Assembly (NCBI GenBank): GCA_029204225.1
Contig: CM055092.1
Location: 86,848,537-86,912,536, forward strand
Length of the DNA: 64,000 bases
Direction of reading: 5' to 3'
Origin: Diphasiastrum complanatum
Lineage: Eukaryota > Streptophyta > Lycopodiopsida > Lycopodiales > Lycopodiaceae
Numbering within the stretch: position 1 is the stretch's first letter; every line of letters starts with the position of its first letter. The notes under the pieces are model-generated. The model saw only the letters and a program-made list of their open reading frames with translations. It had not been told where the DNA came from and ran no database searches. Of the stretch, positions 11,701-24,479 are shown piece by piece. The position numbers and the translations under genes were made by a program.

Positions 11701-14700
11701 ATTAGGGCCCAAAGAAGGAACCATGTACAGGATTGTCAAATATAATAAAAATTGCATGCCCATTAATAATAACATCAAATAACATGTGACTATTGAAAGT
11801 ATTGTAAAAGTAAATGATGCCACTATGAAAATGTATCAATGATGCATGTAGTGGTCATCATAGGAACGTATGTGTATACTCTATGAGCATGTAACATTTT
11901 TCCCCAAATGAAAAACATTGCCCTCAACGTGGGCTCATGAATGTTTCACTAGTAGAGCAACCAATTTTTGGTAATTGCCAATCGTGGACAAATGGGAAAG
12001 TAGAACTATCATAAAATGCATGCACCAATGGAGATATTGAAGGAGAGGACATAAGTCGTCACAACCAGAATTCCAAAAGCAGCATGCAAAAATCCACAAG
12101 GCATAGTACAACAATTGTAATCATACTGTAAATGTATCTTCAATATAATGGACAACATGATATTACTAGAATGTAGATACTATACTTGTAAAATAACAAA
12201 TGTTGAAAGAGATAACGACAATTGAATACCCATTGAATGGCATTGTCAAGAAACCTTAATGGCCCAAGATTTCCAAAGAAAGGCAATATCATAAAGGACA
12301 CCAACATAAAATATCCCAAACAAGTCGAATGGCCCAAGAACACCATACGAAAGGCGACAACTCGACAACAATAGCAACCCAACAATATGATTGAGGCCAA
12401 GCGATATGTTGCAACTAGGAATGAAGTAGATCATGCAACAACCGGGAATGCCAAGGAAGCTGAAGTATAGGTACATCATCTTGACAAACAACAATTGGAA
12501 TGGACACCTATGCAGCAACCCAAGGTATCTGCAATGCCCAAGAATGTAATATGTTATCCAAGAAAGCAAGCTCAACATTTTAGGGAATCCATAAAGCCCA
12601 AGAATGTATGACATTAGCATTTGATTGTAGCAAACCCATCCATGAAAGCACAAGGATACTAAAGACTACATGTAATCTAATCTAAAAGGATCTTATTGAG
12701 ATAAGTAGAAATAACCATTTGAAAGATATCCTCAATGCATTGAATGAACCGTAGAAGCATTAATAGGACTAGCACATACCTCAATCAGAGATGTAAAAAG
12801 TAGAGCTACAGAGGACACAACTGGACCGTAGAAAATTGGAGCACCATCTAGCAGATGTTGAACCTGTGAAATGCCATTAGAAGTAAGCTCGAATACAATT
12901 TGTGTCGGACTATAATAAACAACAACTGCAACAAAAATAGGTGCATCATTCATGGTAATGGCCCAAGGTAAGAAAAGGGACCAAGGATTTTGGAAAACAT
13001 CATCAAGATACGAGCACACCAAGGAATAAACCATGCAGATCGATCTGGTGGAAAAACCATAATTCTGGTGACCATGAAGTCCCATGTATAACTGGTAGAC
13101 TAGAATCGAAAAACTCACCGAGAAGAGCCTTAACGGAACTTGCAAAATGGACAAGCTCGACCATCGGAGCTATGTTGCCTAAACCAATGGAACTTGGAAT
13201 GTCAATGAGAGAATATGTGAATGCAATCTGTAGGTGACTTTGAAACAATATGACTCGTCATCTATAGCATCTCGTACGTTTGCAACAACTTGGAATGCAG
13301 CGACAACAATTTGACCATCACGCAATGCGGAACCTGATCAATAGGGATTGGAAAGGCATTTGGACAGTGCTTGAATATAAGCTATATCGAGGATATCGAA
13401 GGACTCGAAGAACATGAAATAGTAGTCGTAACTTGTGACTGATCATCAAGAAAGGACATGTGAAACTGCATGAGGTCTAAGCAAAGCAACGAAAACCTCT
13501 GCAACCAAAGGACCAATAGGAACTGCTGGAAGTATAGTGGCAACTGAAGCAATTGGCATAAAGGAAGTAGTAGCCTAGCAACCAAGCATGATGTATATCG
13601 ATAGGTAGCAATGGAGCAAAAGATGTACACATATCGCATAGTTGCATCAAACCGTGGGCCGGTTTGAACTGGGAACCAATTTGAACCGGCCTATTGCTCG
13701 TTTGGCCCGAACCGAGCCCCAGGAGGTCCAGAACACACGAAAGAGAGAAGAAGAAAGAGTTTATTAATGTCTACGAAGTGCCCGTGGGCACAAAAGACAA
13801 AATACAATACATGCAAAGTAGGAGCAATGTCCATATGAGGACTTATCTCTTAAAAACTATTCCTCTACCGAAAGTCAAGTTAAGTACGAATAAAACAACA
13901 ATCTCACATCAAGCAATAAGGAGATGCGAGAGCTTAATAATAAGCAGAACATCAAACTCAGCAGTGATAATCTGATGTGGGACTGAGGGCTTAGCCGTAA
14001 TCATTCGAGATAACATGGAGGTCTAGAGTTGAGATATACGGGACCAATCCGAGGAGGTAATACCTGTACACCAAGCCTCTGCCACATATAATGTTGTAGG
14101 AGTAACCATAGTGTCGAAGAGATGACACTTACTGGGAGCATCATGAATATAACTCCTAAAACAAAATCTCTCAAGCTGGACGAGGGAGCAATGACCCTTC
14201 CCAAGTCGGTCTGAGGCTGCCTGCCGCATACTAAAAATTGGACCACCGAATAGCACACCCAAATTAGTATCGCTCATCTCAATAACTTCCAATGTAACCT
14301 GTTTAATGTTAGACCTTACTAAGTTACCAGTCCCCACAGGCCACAAAATCCAAATAGAACCCCCCCAATAGGAAAATAAACCCAAAAAAAAGGGTTTGAA
14401 CCTTTTCCTGATTTGAACCGAGCTAGCCGGTTTGAATCGGTTCAAATTGGTCGATTCGAATTGGGATCATTAGTGTTTCTTCAGTTTAGTGCTCCCATCC
14501 ATATGATATTTTCAATTTTGGTCACAAAAAAGGATGAGTTTTTTCGAAAATTGAAAATTAGGGTTTCTGGATTTAGGGTTTTCAGAAAACAACCAGCAAA
14601 GAAAATCACATCATCATGGGTGTCGACTTGCTACATGCAACTAATAGAACCCAATTCTATTCACGAAGAAAAATGTTATGATGAAAAATGTGAACAATTG

Positions 14701-17700
14701 GGCTAGAGAGAGAAAATGGCAAGAGAGAAAAATGGCTAGAGAGGAAAAAATCAGCGCCTTCCCAATTGCTCAAGAAAGTGCTTTGATATCAAGCAGAAGT
14801 AATTTTAAGTTTCATCCTTTGTTTCTGATGTCTTTTTATCATAGGTTTGACTGATTGCATTACTGAGTTGAAGTTAGTCAGAAGATAAAAGTCAGCATCC
14901 ATCTATGTGGTCATAGCATAACGTTTCCATTTATGCGTTATTTATGTCTTAAAGGCCAGCTGTCAAAATGCTAAGCTCTGCATGATTTTTTGTGATCAAT
15001 GAGGGGAACAATAACTCTTCAAATATGTCAGTTTTGGAATTCTTACATAATAATCAAGTCATCTGTCTAGCTGGTGTTCGTATTTTATGCCTTCTATTGT
15101 GACTTAGTTTTGGTCTACTTTCTGTTTGCAGATGCAATCTTAAAAAAATATTCTTCCACTGTGGCAACTATTTTCACTGGCTTGGCTTCAGCAGCTTTAT
15201 TTGGGCACAAGTTAACCATCAATTTCGTACTTGGAGTTTCCATTGTAATAATTTCTATGCACCAGGTACATGATGAACTCTATCTATGCTAAGCCATTAG
15301 CTGTACATTTTCTGAATGTAAGCTTTGTTTGACATCTGGGCTCTTACTAAGACTAAAATTCAAATATGTATAGGACCTATCATGAATTACATGGTTTTTA
15401 ACAGGTATTTAATCTTTCGTTTCTTGTCCTCATACTTATCTGATGGCTTTTAATCTGGATGTACAGTTTTTCTCTTCACTTTCTAAACCAAAGGATGGGC
15501 AACATGACAATACTGTTGTTTCACTAGATGATCACATGGCTATGAATGGCAGGTATGGTTTCAGTTTATGCTCATCATATTTCTCTACCATATATGTAGT
15601 TTCTTTAGGATATTTTTCTTACTATTTGCAATAACACCTCTTGTAGAGTCAGGTCTTTTTACTGTTTTGCATATACACTTTTTGCTTGTCTTTTTTGCAT
15701 TAGAATTTAACCTTCTATCCTTGTAATTTAACCATACAGGGCTGTGGTTGCGACGACTCACACTGTACTTTCTTTTGTGTTGTATAAATGGCTATCTTTC
15801 ATTTGGGATGACAATGTATAGAGTTGCTTGTTTTGAACATGGTGGCACGGGGAGGCGGGGGAAGGAAATCTTCAGTTCACAACATAATTTGAAGACGTTT
15901 AGATCTAAGGGAGATTTGCAGGGGAGTTGTGGGCAGAGCTAGGAAAGACTGGGGGGTAGTGAGGCAGTGGAGCAGTAAGGTTGGGGGCAATTAATCTTGA
16001 TAGAGGTCAGAGGTTTCTTTGTAGGAAGTGCTGCAAGATAGTCTATTGTTGTGTGTTTCTTTGTTGGAGTCGCTTGGAGGACAAGTTTCAAAATTTGAAG
16101 TAGACAGGCAGAAAAGTAAGAGCTTTTTTCCCAGATTCGACTCCACTAGGGATGGTCCATTGTATGTTTCATGACCGCGAGGCCCACTATGGTTTTGGTT
16201 CTTTTCATTCTTCTACTTGCAGCATGCCATGTCATAGGTGTCTGCATTTTAGAAAAAACATATTGACTCTTAAGGGCAATCTTTAGCAGAGTCCAAGTTG
16301 CACAATGTTGATGCTAGCAGAGGATTTGGATGTCTTTACCATTCAGAGATATTGAAATCTAAGCTTAGAATCAGTTCTTTAAAGGTAAAAGCAGGCATGA
16401 GATGGTGTAGAACCAGCAGTTGTGCTTCATTTGGTGAATGTCCAGGATGAGGATGCATGAATTCATGTGATTGTAGCAGATATCATGCCACAGAGTTATG
16501 GTCTTTTAACATTCCAAGAAATCTCAGACTGCCGATTTGCCATAGCACTCCAAATTGCCAGATCTTTACAAACATCAAAGAAAATGTGTTGTCCAAATAT
16601 TGTGAGCCAATAAAGAACATTATGTTGAACTATTCAACTATTGCCACCTGTGGCCTTTTCTCTTTGTGAACCTATGTGGAACCTCTCAGGAAAGAAAAAC
16701 TTGTGTATCCTCAGTAGCTCTTGTTCTTGTGGTGGCTCCTTTTATTCTAAGTTTTATGATCCTTCTCTCGGCCATACCGTGACTGCAGGTACATCCATCA
16801 TCCATCCTCCTTCAAACGATGCATGCTTGTTATAATCTTTAACAATGAGTATTACTAAGAATTTATAAGAGTCTATTTACTTCTGCTTTGAATTATCATT
16901 CTTGGCACATTGATCATTTAGTGATTTTTGAATGATGGCATTGTGATTTTGTGGTTGATTATTGTGGCAAGATGTTTGACAGAGTTTTTGACTTCAACGC
17001 CTGCTCCACATGCACGTATCATTATTTGATGACATGGCTAGTCACTGTCCCATGAGCATTGAGGATAAGACAAAGGATGTGGTCGATGCATCTGCTGTAC
17101 GTGTATCTTTGGTAGAACTGGCCCATATTTGGCAAGACTTAGCATTTGAATTCTTTTTATGGTCATTTGGTCCTAGTGGCTCTTACTGGGTGGGCGTTGC
17201 ACAACTCTCTTCATGGACAATGTCTGCATCCGTAAATAAAGACAATTTAGCTTATGGTTAGATTTGGATAGTTATATAAGATACTTATGGAATATCCCTT
17301 TGTCCCTTGACTCTCTATAATGTGTATGTGGTACATTGGCATCTATTAGATTATACTTGATCTCCACCATGATGGCTCGGGCTCTAATAGTGAAGGCTCA
17401 CCTGAGACTAACTTGATATGGATATGAGTAAAATAGAATTCACCAGAGTCCGCCGGACATAGGAGTCACCACCAAACAGTGGGGAACATGCTTGACTCTA
17501 CCTGGGGACTGCATGATCAGTCCATTAACCTTCACCTTAGTGTCCCATACTACAAAGATCGATCCGATGCCTTGTCTAATCCAGATGATCACCAAGAGTT
17601 CACAAATCAGTTCATGGCTCACTGAGATGCTCTCACCAAAACATTTCATGTATGTACTCATATTCCCATAGCCTAAGCTAGCTAACACAAGCACTTGTGC

Positions 17701-18897
17701 ACCTAACTCACACATGCATGTCATTCTAGTTGTCAATTCTGTCCTAACTCCAGTTATAGTTGAGTCTAAGGATAACTTATCTATTTAAAATTCCAGGTGT
17801 CTCCTGAACCCATCAGCGTTCCCTCTGCCTGAGGTTAGATACTGACTAACCCAAGCCTAGGGATATAGAACATTGTACCATCTGAATCAGACACAAACTG
17901 ACATGTTAGTTCATGATAATGGACATGCAGAAGACATGGAATAGGATTAGACAAATTATATGTACTGATAGGAGGCAACCCAATTGAGAAAAACCAATGG
18001 ACCATATGAGCGTCTTAAGTGAAGTTGTAATTTCTTACATGGTTAATAAATTTTTAGTCCTTTGAAGTAGGAAAACACTTTTCCTAGACAAAGTGTGTTT
18101 AATGTCTGTCTGTTGTACTTGGTTTGCATTATCTGGTAAAGCATAGGCCTCTGAATGTCATATGATGGCATAATCCTGAATTGCTGCTTTTTGTTTAGAA
18201 TGCTTGTTGTTCATTCTTGAACTTTTGCTGGTAGACTTTTGGAATACAACTTAAGTTGGACCTGATTTTCCTAGAATAAAACAATCTAATAACTCTCATT
18301 CAGCTGACAAAGAAGCATATGTACAAGATTGAAGAGTGACCTGTTGCAAGCATTGGATTGATTGAAGTTTGGCTATTTTCTGTTGAAGCATATAACAACA
18401 AATATGAATTGTTTGTGGTTTAAAAGTGAATGTTATAGGTGGCTAATAGATCACATGTTTGCTACGTTTAACTTCATACATTCACATTCCACACTTTTCA
18501 GAAGACCAATTTATTGCTATCCCATGTCGATCCTCGCATTGGACGTCAACTTTGATACTTAGGCTTATTCTCCGTGCAGGGCAAACAAAGGTTCTTTGGT
18601 AGAAATGACAGCTGGTGCAACTGAGGAGGTGTGTCTTTTTTGTCAATTTAAACATTATGTTTCTTAAATCTCAAAACTTTATTTGAAGGATGTTGCAAAT
18701 AGATATATTGTAATAAGAGGTTAAGCAAGTATACAGTGGGAATTTATGTCCGAGATTCTTTTCCTAGCTTCATTTTGATTTACAAGCTACCTAAGTCTGA
18801 CTATGCTTGGAGGTGACAGTTTGTTTATTGGCAATTGCTGCAGGCAAACCATAAGATTGGAGTGTTAGCTGAAAGACAACCATTATTGCCCATCTAA
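6265..18897 (+). CDS. Nucleotide-sugar transporter, CMP-sialic-acid-transporter-like (5' exons not seen)
   Basis: This is a Golgi multi-pass antiporter of the NST/DMT superfamily; plant members move nucleotide sugars, and the true substrate is not fixed by sequence. Thirteen exons, all with GT-AG borders and matching phases, give 351 residues: 6265-6381, 6783-6839, 7115-7192, 7858-7902, 8651-8710, 8847-8966, 10202-10279, 10769-10838, 11172-11279, 15132-15265, 15467-15552, 18580-18628 and 18844-18897 (TAA stop). Hallmarks are [92 protein letters not shown] and the C-terminal ERQPLLPI, as I recall them from plant CSTLP proteins. Family members are about 400 residues, so roughly 50 N-terminal ones are missing, probably left of the window. 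Long introns at 11280-15131 and 15553-18579 hold repeats. Confidence 0.93.
8713..8767. repeat. (GA)n microsatellite at a splice donor
   Basis: The run starts two bases into the intron: the exon ends ...ATGCAG at 8710 and the donor GTGAGAGAGA merges into the repeat. Confidence 0.95.
9283..9302. repeat. Short (AC)n tract
   Basis: About nine CA units in the transporter intron, followed by a CGTGTGTATG inverted partner, so a small hairpin is possible. Confidence 0.8.
11390..14800 (-). mobile_element. Probable non-autonomous retroelement insertion in transporter intron
   Basis: The intron at 11280-15131 is much longer than its neighbours. Bases 11460-11760 resemble the LTR-like stretch at 39180-39500 (shared words include AGCATTC, ATCAATGGC, GCCGATAGCTCAGGCAGATC-like text and TTAGGGCC). 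At 14777-14791 the minus strand reads TGATATCAAAGCACT, close to an initiator-Met-tRNA primer site. Inside are stretches with no long coding frame of recognisable function and two GGTTTGAA-rich, partly palindromic patches (13650-13700, 14400-14460). A terminal repeat pair and target duplication could not be fixed, so ends are approximate. Confidence 0.45.
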
Positions 18898-19985
18898 AAC
18901 TCATCGTTGAACCATGGTGGGATGGGCATGTACTGCAACAGTGAAACAGTTTGGAGCTTTGTTCAGGGAAAAACATTCCCCTATTCGGTTCTAGAATCTG
19001 TCCTAACAGCGATGTACATTGTGACATATGTTGTCTCTAGATTATCCACCAAGTCATCTCATAGGGCTTTTTAGCTATACTACTATCCATAGATGTTTTG
19101 TAAACTGCTGCTCGCGGTCAAAAGCAATTTAGTTCTTATGCTCACAAATTTTGAGGTAGTTATTGCAGCGAGCACCTTATCTCCTTTGGACAATTAAGTC
19201 TGGCAATGACTAATCATAATATGCCTTAACCTGTACACTGATATAGAATTTCCGTACCTATATTTTAAGCCGGGCCCGCTGGACTTCCTCCTCATTCTTT
19301 AAAATGTATTGAAATAATGCCTGCGCAAAATTCAAAGGCCTTGATTAGAGTCTATCAAAATGCTTGTCTTGTTGTTCGTGAAAAGTGATGGTAAGTTTTC
19401 TGATTCAAGTTTTATATTTTTTGAGTGTAAATCTCTTTTCGCTTTGACATTATGAATGAGCATCTGTAAATTATTGAGTGGTGGATTGATTAGAAAGTCT
19501 TTTCAAAGCTAATGTGCTGAAATAGTGAAGCCAGTGCCAGTGTGTGCTTGAAGTGTAGGTAGTCATTAACGATGACAAGAGCACGGCTGCTGCATTTTCA
19601 CGCCTTGCCTTGCATCTAAATTTGATAACCATGGAGGGCTGGGCTGCCTGAGAATAATTAAGGATTAAGTTTGATCAGTTTGAGACTCAAGGGCCTATAA
19701 GTGAAGTGCACTTAGATAATTACTACTCCGAGAAAGAGCTTCACGGAACCTTACATAACAGGATTGTTTAAAAGATAGTTGGAACACCTACAATTATTCA
19801 AGTTTATTTCAGTGTAGTTGAAATCGCTTTGCCATTAATTGGTCCTTGGTGCAGATTCTCAAGCTCACATATCTTATCATGATTCCAGTACATTCATGAC
19901 CCTCTTCAGCTTGGAAAGTCGCCATTCCTTTTCTTTGCTATAGTTATGGACTTGGCTCATTACATTCGCCGCATCCATTCTTTTA
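18898..19985. other. 3' flank of transporter gene, no feature recognised
   Basis: This should include the 3' UTR and polyadenylation region of the transporter gene. No other coding frame, repeat or mobile-element signature was seen. Confidence 0.5.
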
Positions 19986-19989
19986 TTGT

Positions 19990-20328
19990 TATTATGCATA
20001 AGTAGGCCTAAGGGCCCTTTTTATTCATATACTGGCCTTGGGCCCTATTTGGTTATATTTTTAGGACTTGGTCACATTGATTTGGAGTGGGGGTCCTCCT
20101 ATTGGGAGGGCGCACTATTTTCTCTCCAAATCCTTTTCCCTCCCTTTTTTGAATTCTCCATTTGATTCAGAGAGAGGGTATAAGTAGGGCATCATTGTAT
20201 TCCTTTATTCAGTTTATGATGATTGCTCCTCTTTTAGCCTCCTTAAGCATTCTCTTCCTGCTTTCTAGCTTAAGTCCTGCTTTTTAGCATAGCTAGTGAA
20301 TTTTAGCTTGTAACTTGGTATCAGAGCA
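19990..20328 (+). mobile_element. LTR remnant with primer-binding site
   Basis: TATAAGTAG at 20179-20187 fits an LTR promoter. TGGTATCAGAGCA at 20316-20328 is a perfect initiator-Met tRNA primer site. The sequence between resembles an LTR R-U5 region. The left end is uncertain, and no TG...CA pair or second LTR was found. About 330 bases of leader-like DNA follow, with an open frame at 20315-20650 that resembles nothing I know. Confidence 0.6.
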
Positions 20329-20659
20329 CTTTTCTGCAGATTGGTGGAGGATGTCCAGCGCCCTACCACCCATCACTTTCATGGATTTTTCTCTGTCAAC
20401 CTTCTTGCAGATTTTCAGTTGGGGCCTCTTTGCTAGATTTGTTGCAACTGTTTTCATGCATCATGTCTTTTTAGATGATGCATTGATTTCTTGGACCTTC
20501 TGGAGCTTTTGGCATGCTGCTCTTCTCGTAATATGGGCCTTGAGGGTACCGTGTGCCATTGCTACTTCTCATTCATGGGCCTTATGGATACCTTGGGCTT
20601 TTGACCATGTGTGCATATTTCTCCATTTTAGCTATCCTTTGTCAAGATGATCTCTTTAT

Positions 20660-22146
20660 GCTCCATGTAAAACGAAACCAACGGTGGAAACGAAACCCGT
20701 TCTGTCCTCACACTCCAAGGAGTACCACTAGAGAGAAGTACAGAGATCTGACCTGATGGTATGACGTCAGCAGATACTTCCTAGGTTGTGGCTAATCTGC
20801 CACTCTTGTAATTCCCTGATTAGTTGTAGATGTATAATCACTCTGATCTTAGGTTTACATAGAGAGACCGTACTTACTGGATAATACTTGACATATATCA
20901 GAACATGATACACAGAGTGTAACTAAGAGAAGAGACACTGAAGAAGTCTGATGCTAGTAAGCAATCAAGACGAACATAGACAGAAGCTCCGCCTGCGTGC
21001 GAGAAAATAATTCTGTCTAGATTGTGTGGTGCCTTAGCGTCAATTTGGATCTGTCATTCGTTTCCTCTTTATCAAGAGTTGTCAAGATACTCTTGTGGAT
21101 GTAGTGCGTGGAGTGCTTGACATAGTAGAGCGATATGACATCCTTAGGTGATGATCTTCATAGATGTCATGAGTTTTTCCAATGTGTTACATGTCCTAAT
21201 GGATTGTTCCCCCTTGTAATGCTTGTTGGATATATCCCAATGAATGAACTAGGATAGTGGTATCCACTCACCATCCTAAAAGCACTTAATTCATCCACTT
21301 GCAAAATTCTCGAGAGTGTCATTGACACATTCAATAAACCTATACCTGGTGAAATTAAATACTACACTCGGTTTGAGATAGCTCTAGACTAGAAATTTCC
21401 TTTAGCTATCTAGTGATGTCATCCTCCTGGTAGTGAAGGCCATGCATGAAAAGTTACTCAATGATGAAATTGGCTTGTGTTGTATTGTAGTGGTCATGGC
21501 ACCCTCTATAATTGTCAACAACACTAGTAAAAATTTGTGACGACCAATGAGATGAAAAACAAATTATATCGGTATGATATCAACCAGGCCATAAGTCTAT
21601 TAGAACATTGTGGCATGTACACCAAATTTGAGGTACGTAAAACTCCTAGGAGTGGTTTGGCTACCAGCCCCGGTCAATGCGTTGTATAACATGGTTAATA
21701 CTCGAAGAAGTTTTACCCAACGGATGGCATGTGTGTTGGTTTATACATGCTTCGAAGAAGTTTTTCCCAACGGATGGCATGTGTGTTGGTTCATACATGC
21801 TTAGTTAAGCATGCCAAACTAGTGTAAAAACTGGGATGTGTGACCCAATGGTGGGGAAAGCCTTCACATCTCCGACGTGGAAGAACTTTGCCAAGTATTT
21901 TCTATGGAATGTGACGTGTTGTACTAACCCGTGGAGTGACCTTAAATGTCATTCTCCAGAGTCTCGGAGACTACGTGAGTGTGGCTGTGTGTGGTGTCTC
22001 GGAGACTATCGGGTCACAAATTCCTTTAGCTATCTTGTGATGTTATCCTCCTGGTAGTGAAGGCCATGCATGAAAGTTACTCAATGATGAAATTCGCTTG
22101 CATTGTATTCTAGTGGTCATGGCACCCTCTATGATTGTCAACACAC

Positions 22147-22148
<2 letters not shown>
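20660..22148. repeat. Region with internal duplications
   Basis: A segment of about 127 bp at 21397-21524 recurs at about 22019-22145 with few changes. Between them, 21702-21751 is tandemly copied as 21752-21801 (50-bp unit, two differences). TCTCGGAGACTA also occurs twice near 21962 and 21998. No coding capacity is recognised. Confidence 0.85.

Positions 22149-22227
<79 letters not shown>
22149..22227. repeat. (CT)n microsatellite
   Basis: About 39 CT units. Confidence 0.96.
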
Positions 22228-22230
<3 letters not shown>

Positions 22231-24398
22231 GCGCCTTGCCTGAGCGAATGCTAAGTCATCTTAACACACCAAAAAAGAGTTGCTTTTCAAATTCAAAATA
22301 AACTTCTCAATGGGCTTTGCCTCCATTTTCAATGTTTAGGATATGCCCTATCATATCCAATGGACAAAATCACTTACCTCTTTCACAAGTTAGGTTGGTG
22401 AAAGAGAAAGACAAAGGTTATAAGAGAAACCACCACTGCTACAACGCTACTATGCCTCCTCCTCCTCCTCTACTTTCTCCCTGTGTTGGCTTACATCTTG
22501 TAGCACCCATCTACGAGCAGACGATCATCATCATCACTTGCTACGGTATGATACATTCTGGTTTTCATTACTGGTTGATAGTTTCATGGTTTGTTTCAAG
22601 TTTTCAGACTGATAGAATGATAATGGATGGGCGCTGATCGCGATCTACCATCTTCCTTGTTTGGTTTTTGAGTATGAAGCTCTATGGCATAAACACTTTG
22701 GTTTCCAATCACGATTCTGCCACTTGTTATAAATGAGGTTCTTACATACACAAAGTGGTTGGATTTACGTGGTATAAACCACCTTTTTTAGCTAATGTTA
22801 CATGTGATGGTAGTGTGCTGACAGCACTTGAGGCTGGCTGTCTGTGGGCAAAAGCAAGGTGATGAGGAGCTTGGATGGCTTCCAAAAAACCATATAATCC
22901 CTCGCTGGAACAACGATGAGCTTGCCTCCCACTCATAGTTGGATTACATACACTTTTTGCACATATAGTAATCAATGGTCTCACCTCCATCGTTGTCTGG
23001 ACAACGCTTTGCAATACTTTATAGTGATCGTCTTCTTGACGAATATAGGTGCATCATCGCTGGTAGACAACATGCTACGAAAACTTAAGTTTACTTGCTT
23101 TCACTATGAAAAGAATGATATGAACAATGTTATGTCTCTTCATTCTCAACAGTTATTAAGAATACGGAATCGATCATTGATTCGCTCTTTGGATTCGTGG
23201 TGCATTATCACACAAGTATACATGGCAAGCCTACTCTTGAATAGATAGTGTATTTGTCAGTATAAGCTCTCTTTACGCATGATAATCAACGAGCTGGTTC
23301 TAAAGTAGAATGCTAGATAGCACTGTTTCTAACGCTATCACTTTTGGGAATCAATGACAATAAATAGACTCCAAATCACTTTATATTATTCTTCAAAGGA
23401 AACGTCTACCGTAAACAGTTATGGCTTCCTCACAAAACTCTCTTATGACATCTATTCAGGTCAGTGCTGCTATATTTGTTTTGGTGTATGAATGTATTAA
23501 AAAAACGCTGACGGTAAAATAAAAAGTATAAATACTCGATGCCAAGACGAAGTAGACTGCTTGTTTAAGTTTCCATTGCTGGAAAAATAAAACATATACT
23601 TGGCTTTGCTTATTACGCTTTTGCATTTCTTCACAATATTGATAACCTATGCACCCTTAAAGCACATGGAATTGTGCAAGGGTTCGCCGCACTTGTAGGG
23701 ATTGGAACGACATGGATTTGCCCTGATCCTATTGCAAATGCTAAGGGTAAGATACTTGGCTAAATAAAATTAAACACAAGTATTTTGGTAAGTTCGTAAG
23801 ACATGATCGGTATCAAAAACTAATAAAACAGGGTGGTAGCTAGCATACTCTTGGAATATGCTCAAGGGTTTCAAAAATGGTACGTTACCTGTTATGGGTT
23901 TAGGTAGTGGTATGGCATGGATTTGCCCCTTATCTGAGTACTGACCCATGCTATCTCTAGTTTGCTAATAGCAACCTATATTGCACAGTTTTTTTTCTAA
24001 ACAAATATGCCTTATGTATAATTTTGTGATACAGATTAGTACCATAAAACTGATCAGAATGGTGGAATGCCCTGATATGATAAGAGTATGGGAAAGCCTA
24101 TAGCTATTTATCACGTATTACGTAGGGAAGATTGGACATAATTTTTTTCAAGACATATTTTGAGCTTTTAAGCTGCTAAACTTATTTTGGATATGGATAG
24201 CAACTGACATTCAGCGTTGACACCTGTCTTCCTCACTGTGCTAACTTGTGCGGTTTTGTGTGGTGGGATGCTGGCAAGTACCAGCTGGATGTCTTGAAAT
24301 TTGTTTCACTTTACGGTGCTTTTCTTTGAAGTACTATATGCTTTCAGCTAGGTTTCAAAAGGTTTGGTCTTGCTTTGGCAAGAGGAGCTATGTGTTGT

Positions 24399-24401
<3 letters not shown>
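22228..24401. other. Unassigned intergenic stretch
   Basis: Only short open frames (up to about 110 codons) without recognisable domains occur. No mobile-element terminus was seen. Confidence 0.4.

Positions 24402-24477
<76 letters not shown>
24402..24477. repeat. (CT)n microsatellite
   Basis: About 38 CT units, followed by a GC-richer purine stretch (24478-24550). Confidence 0.96.

Positions 24478-24479
<2 letters not shown>

Noticed and set aside
12140-13250. Minus-strand frames with many hydrophobic residues in the transporter intron
   Set aside because: Overlapping frames on the same strand, no domain and biased composition; best seen as non-coding retroelement DNA.
20315-20650. Open frame of 111 codons with two hydrophobic segments
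   Set aside because: It starts inside the primer-binding site of an LTR remnant and has no family resemblance.
21515-21530. Possible second Helitron end (CTAGT after AACAACA)
   Set aside because: No GC-rich hairpin upstream of it.
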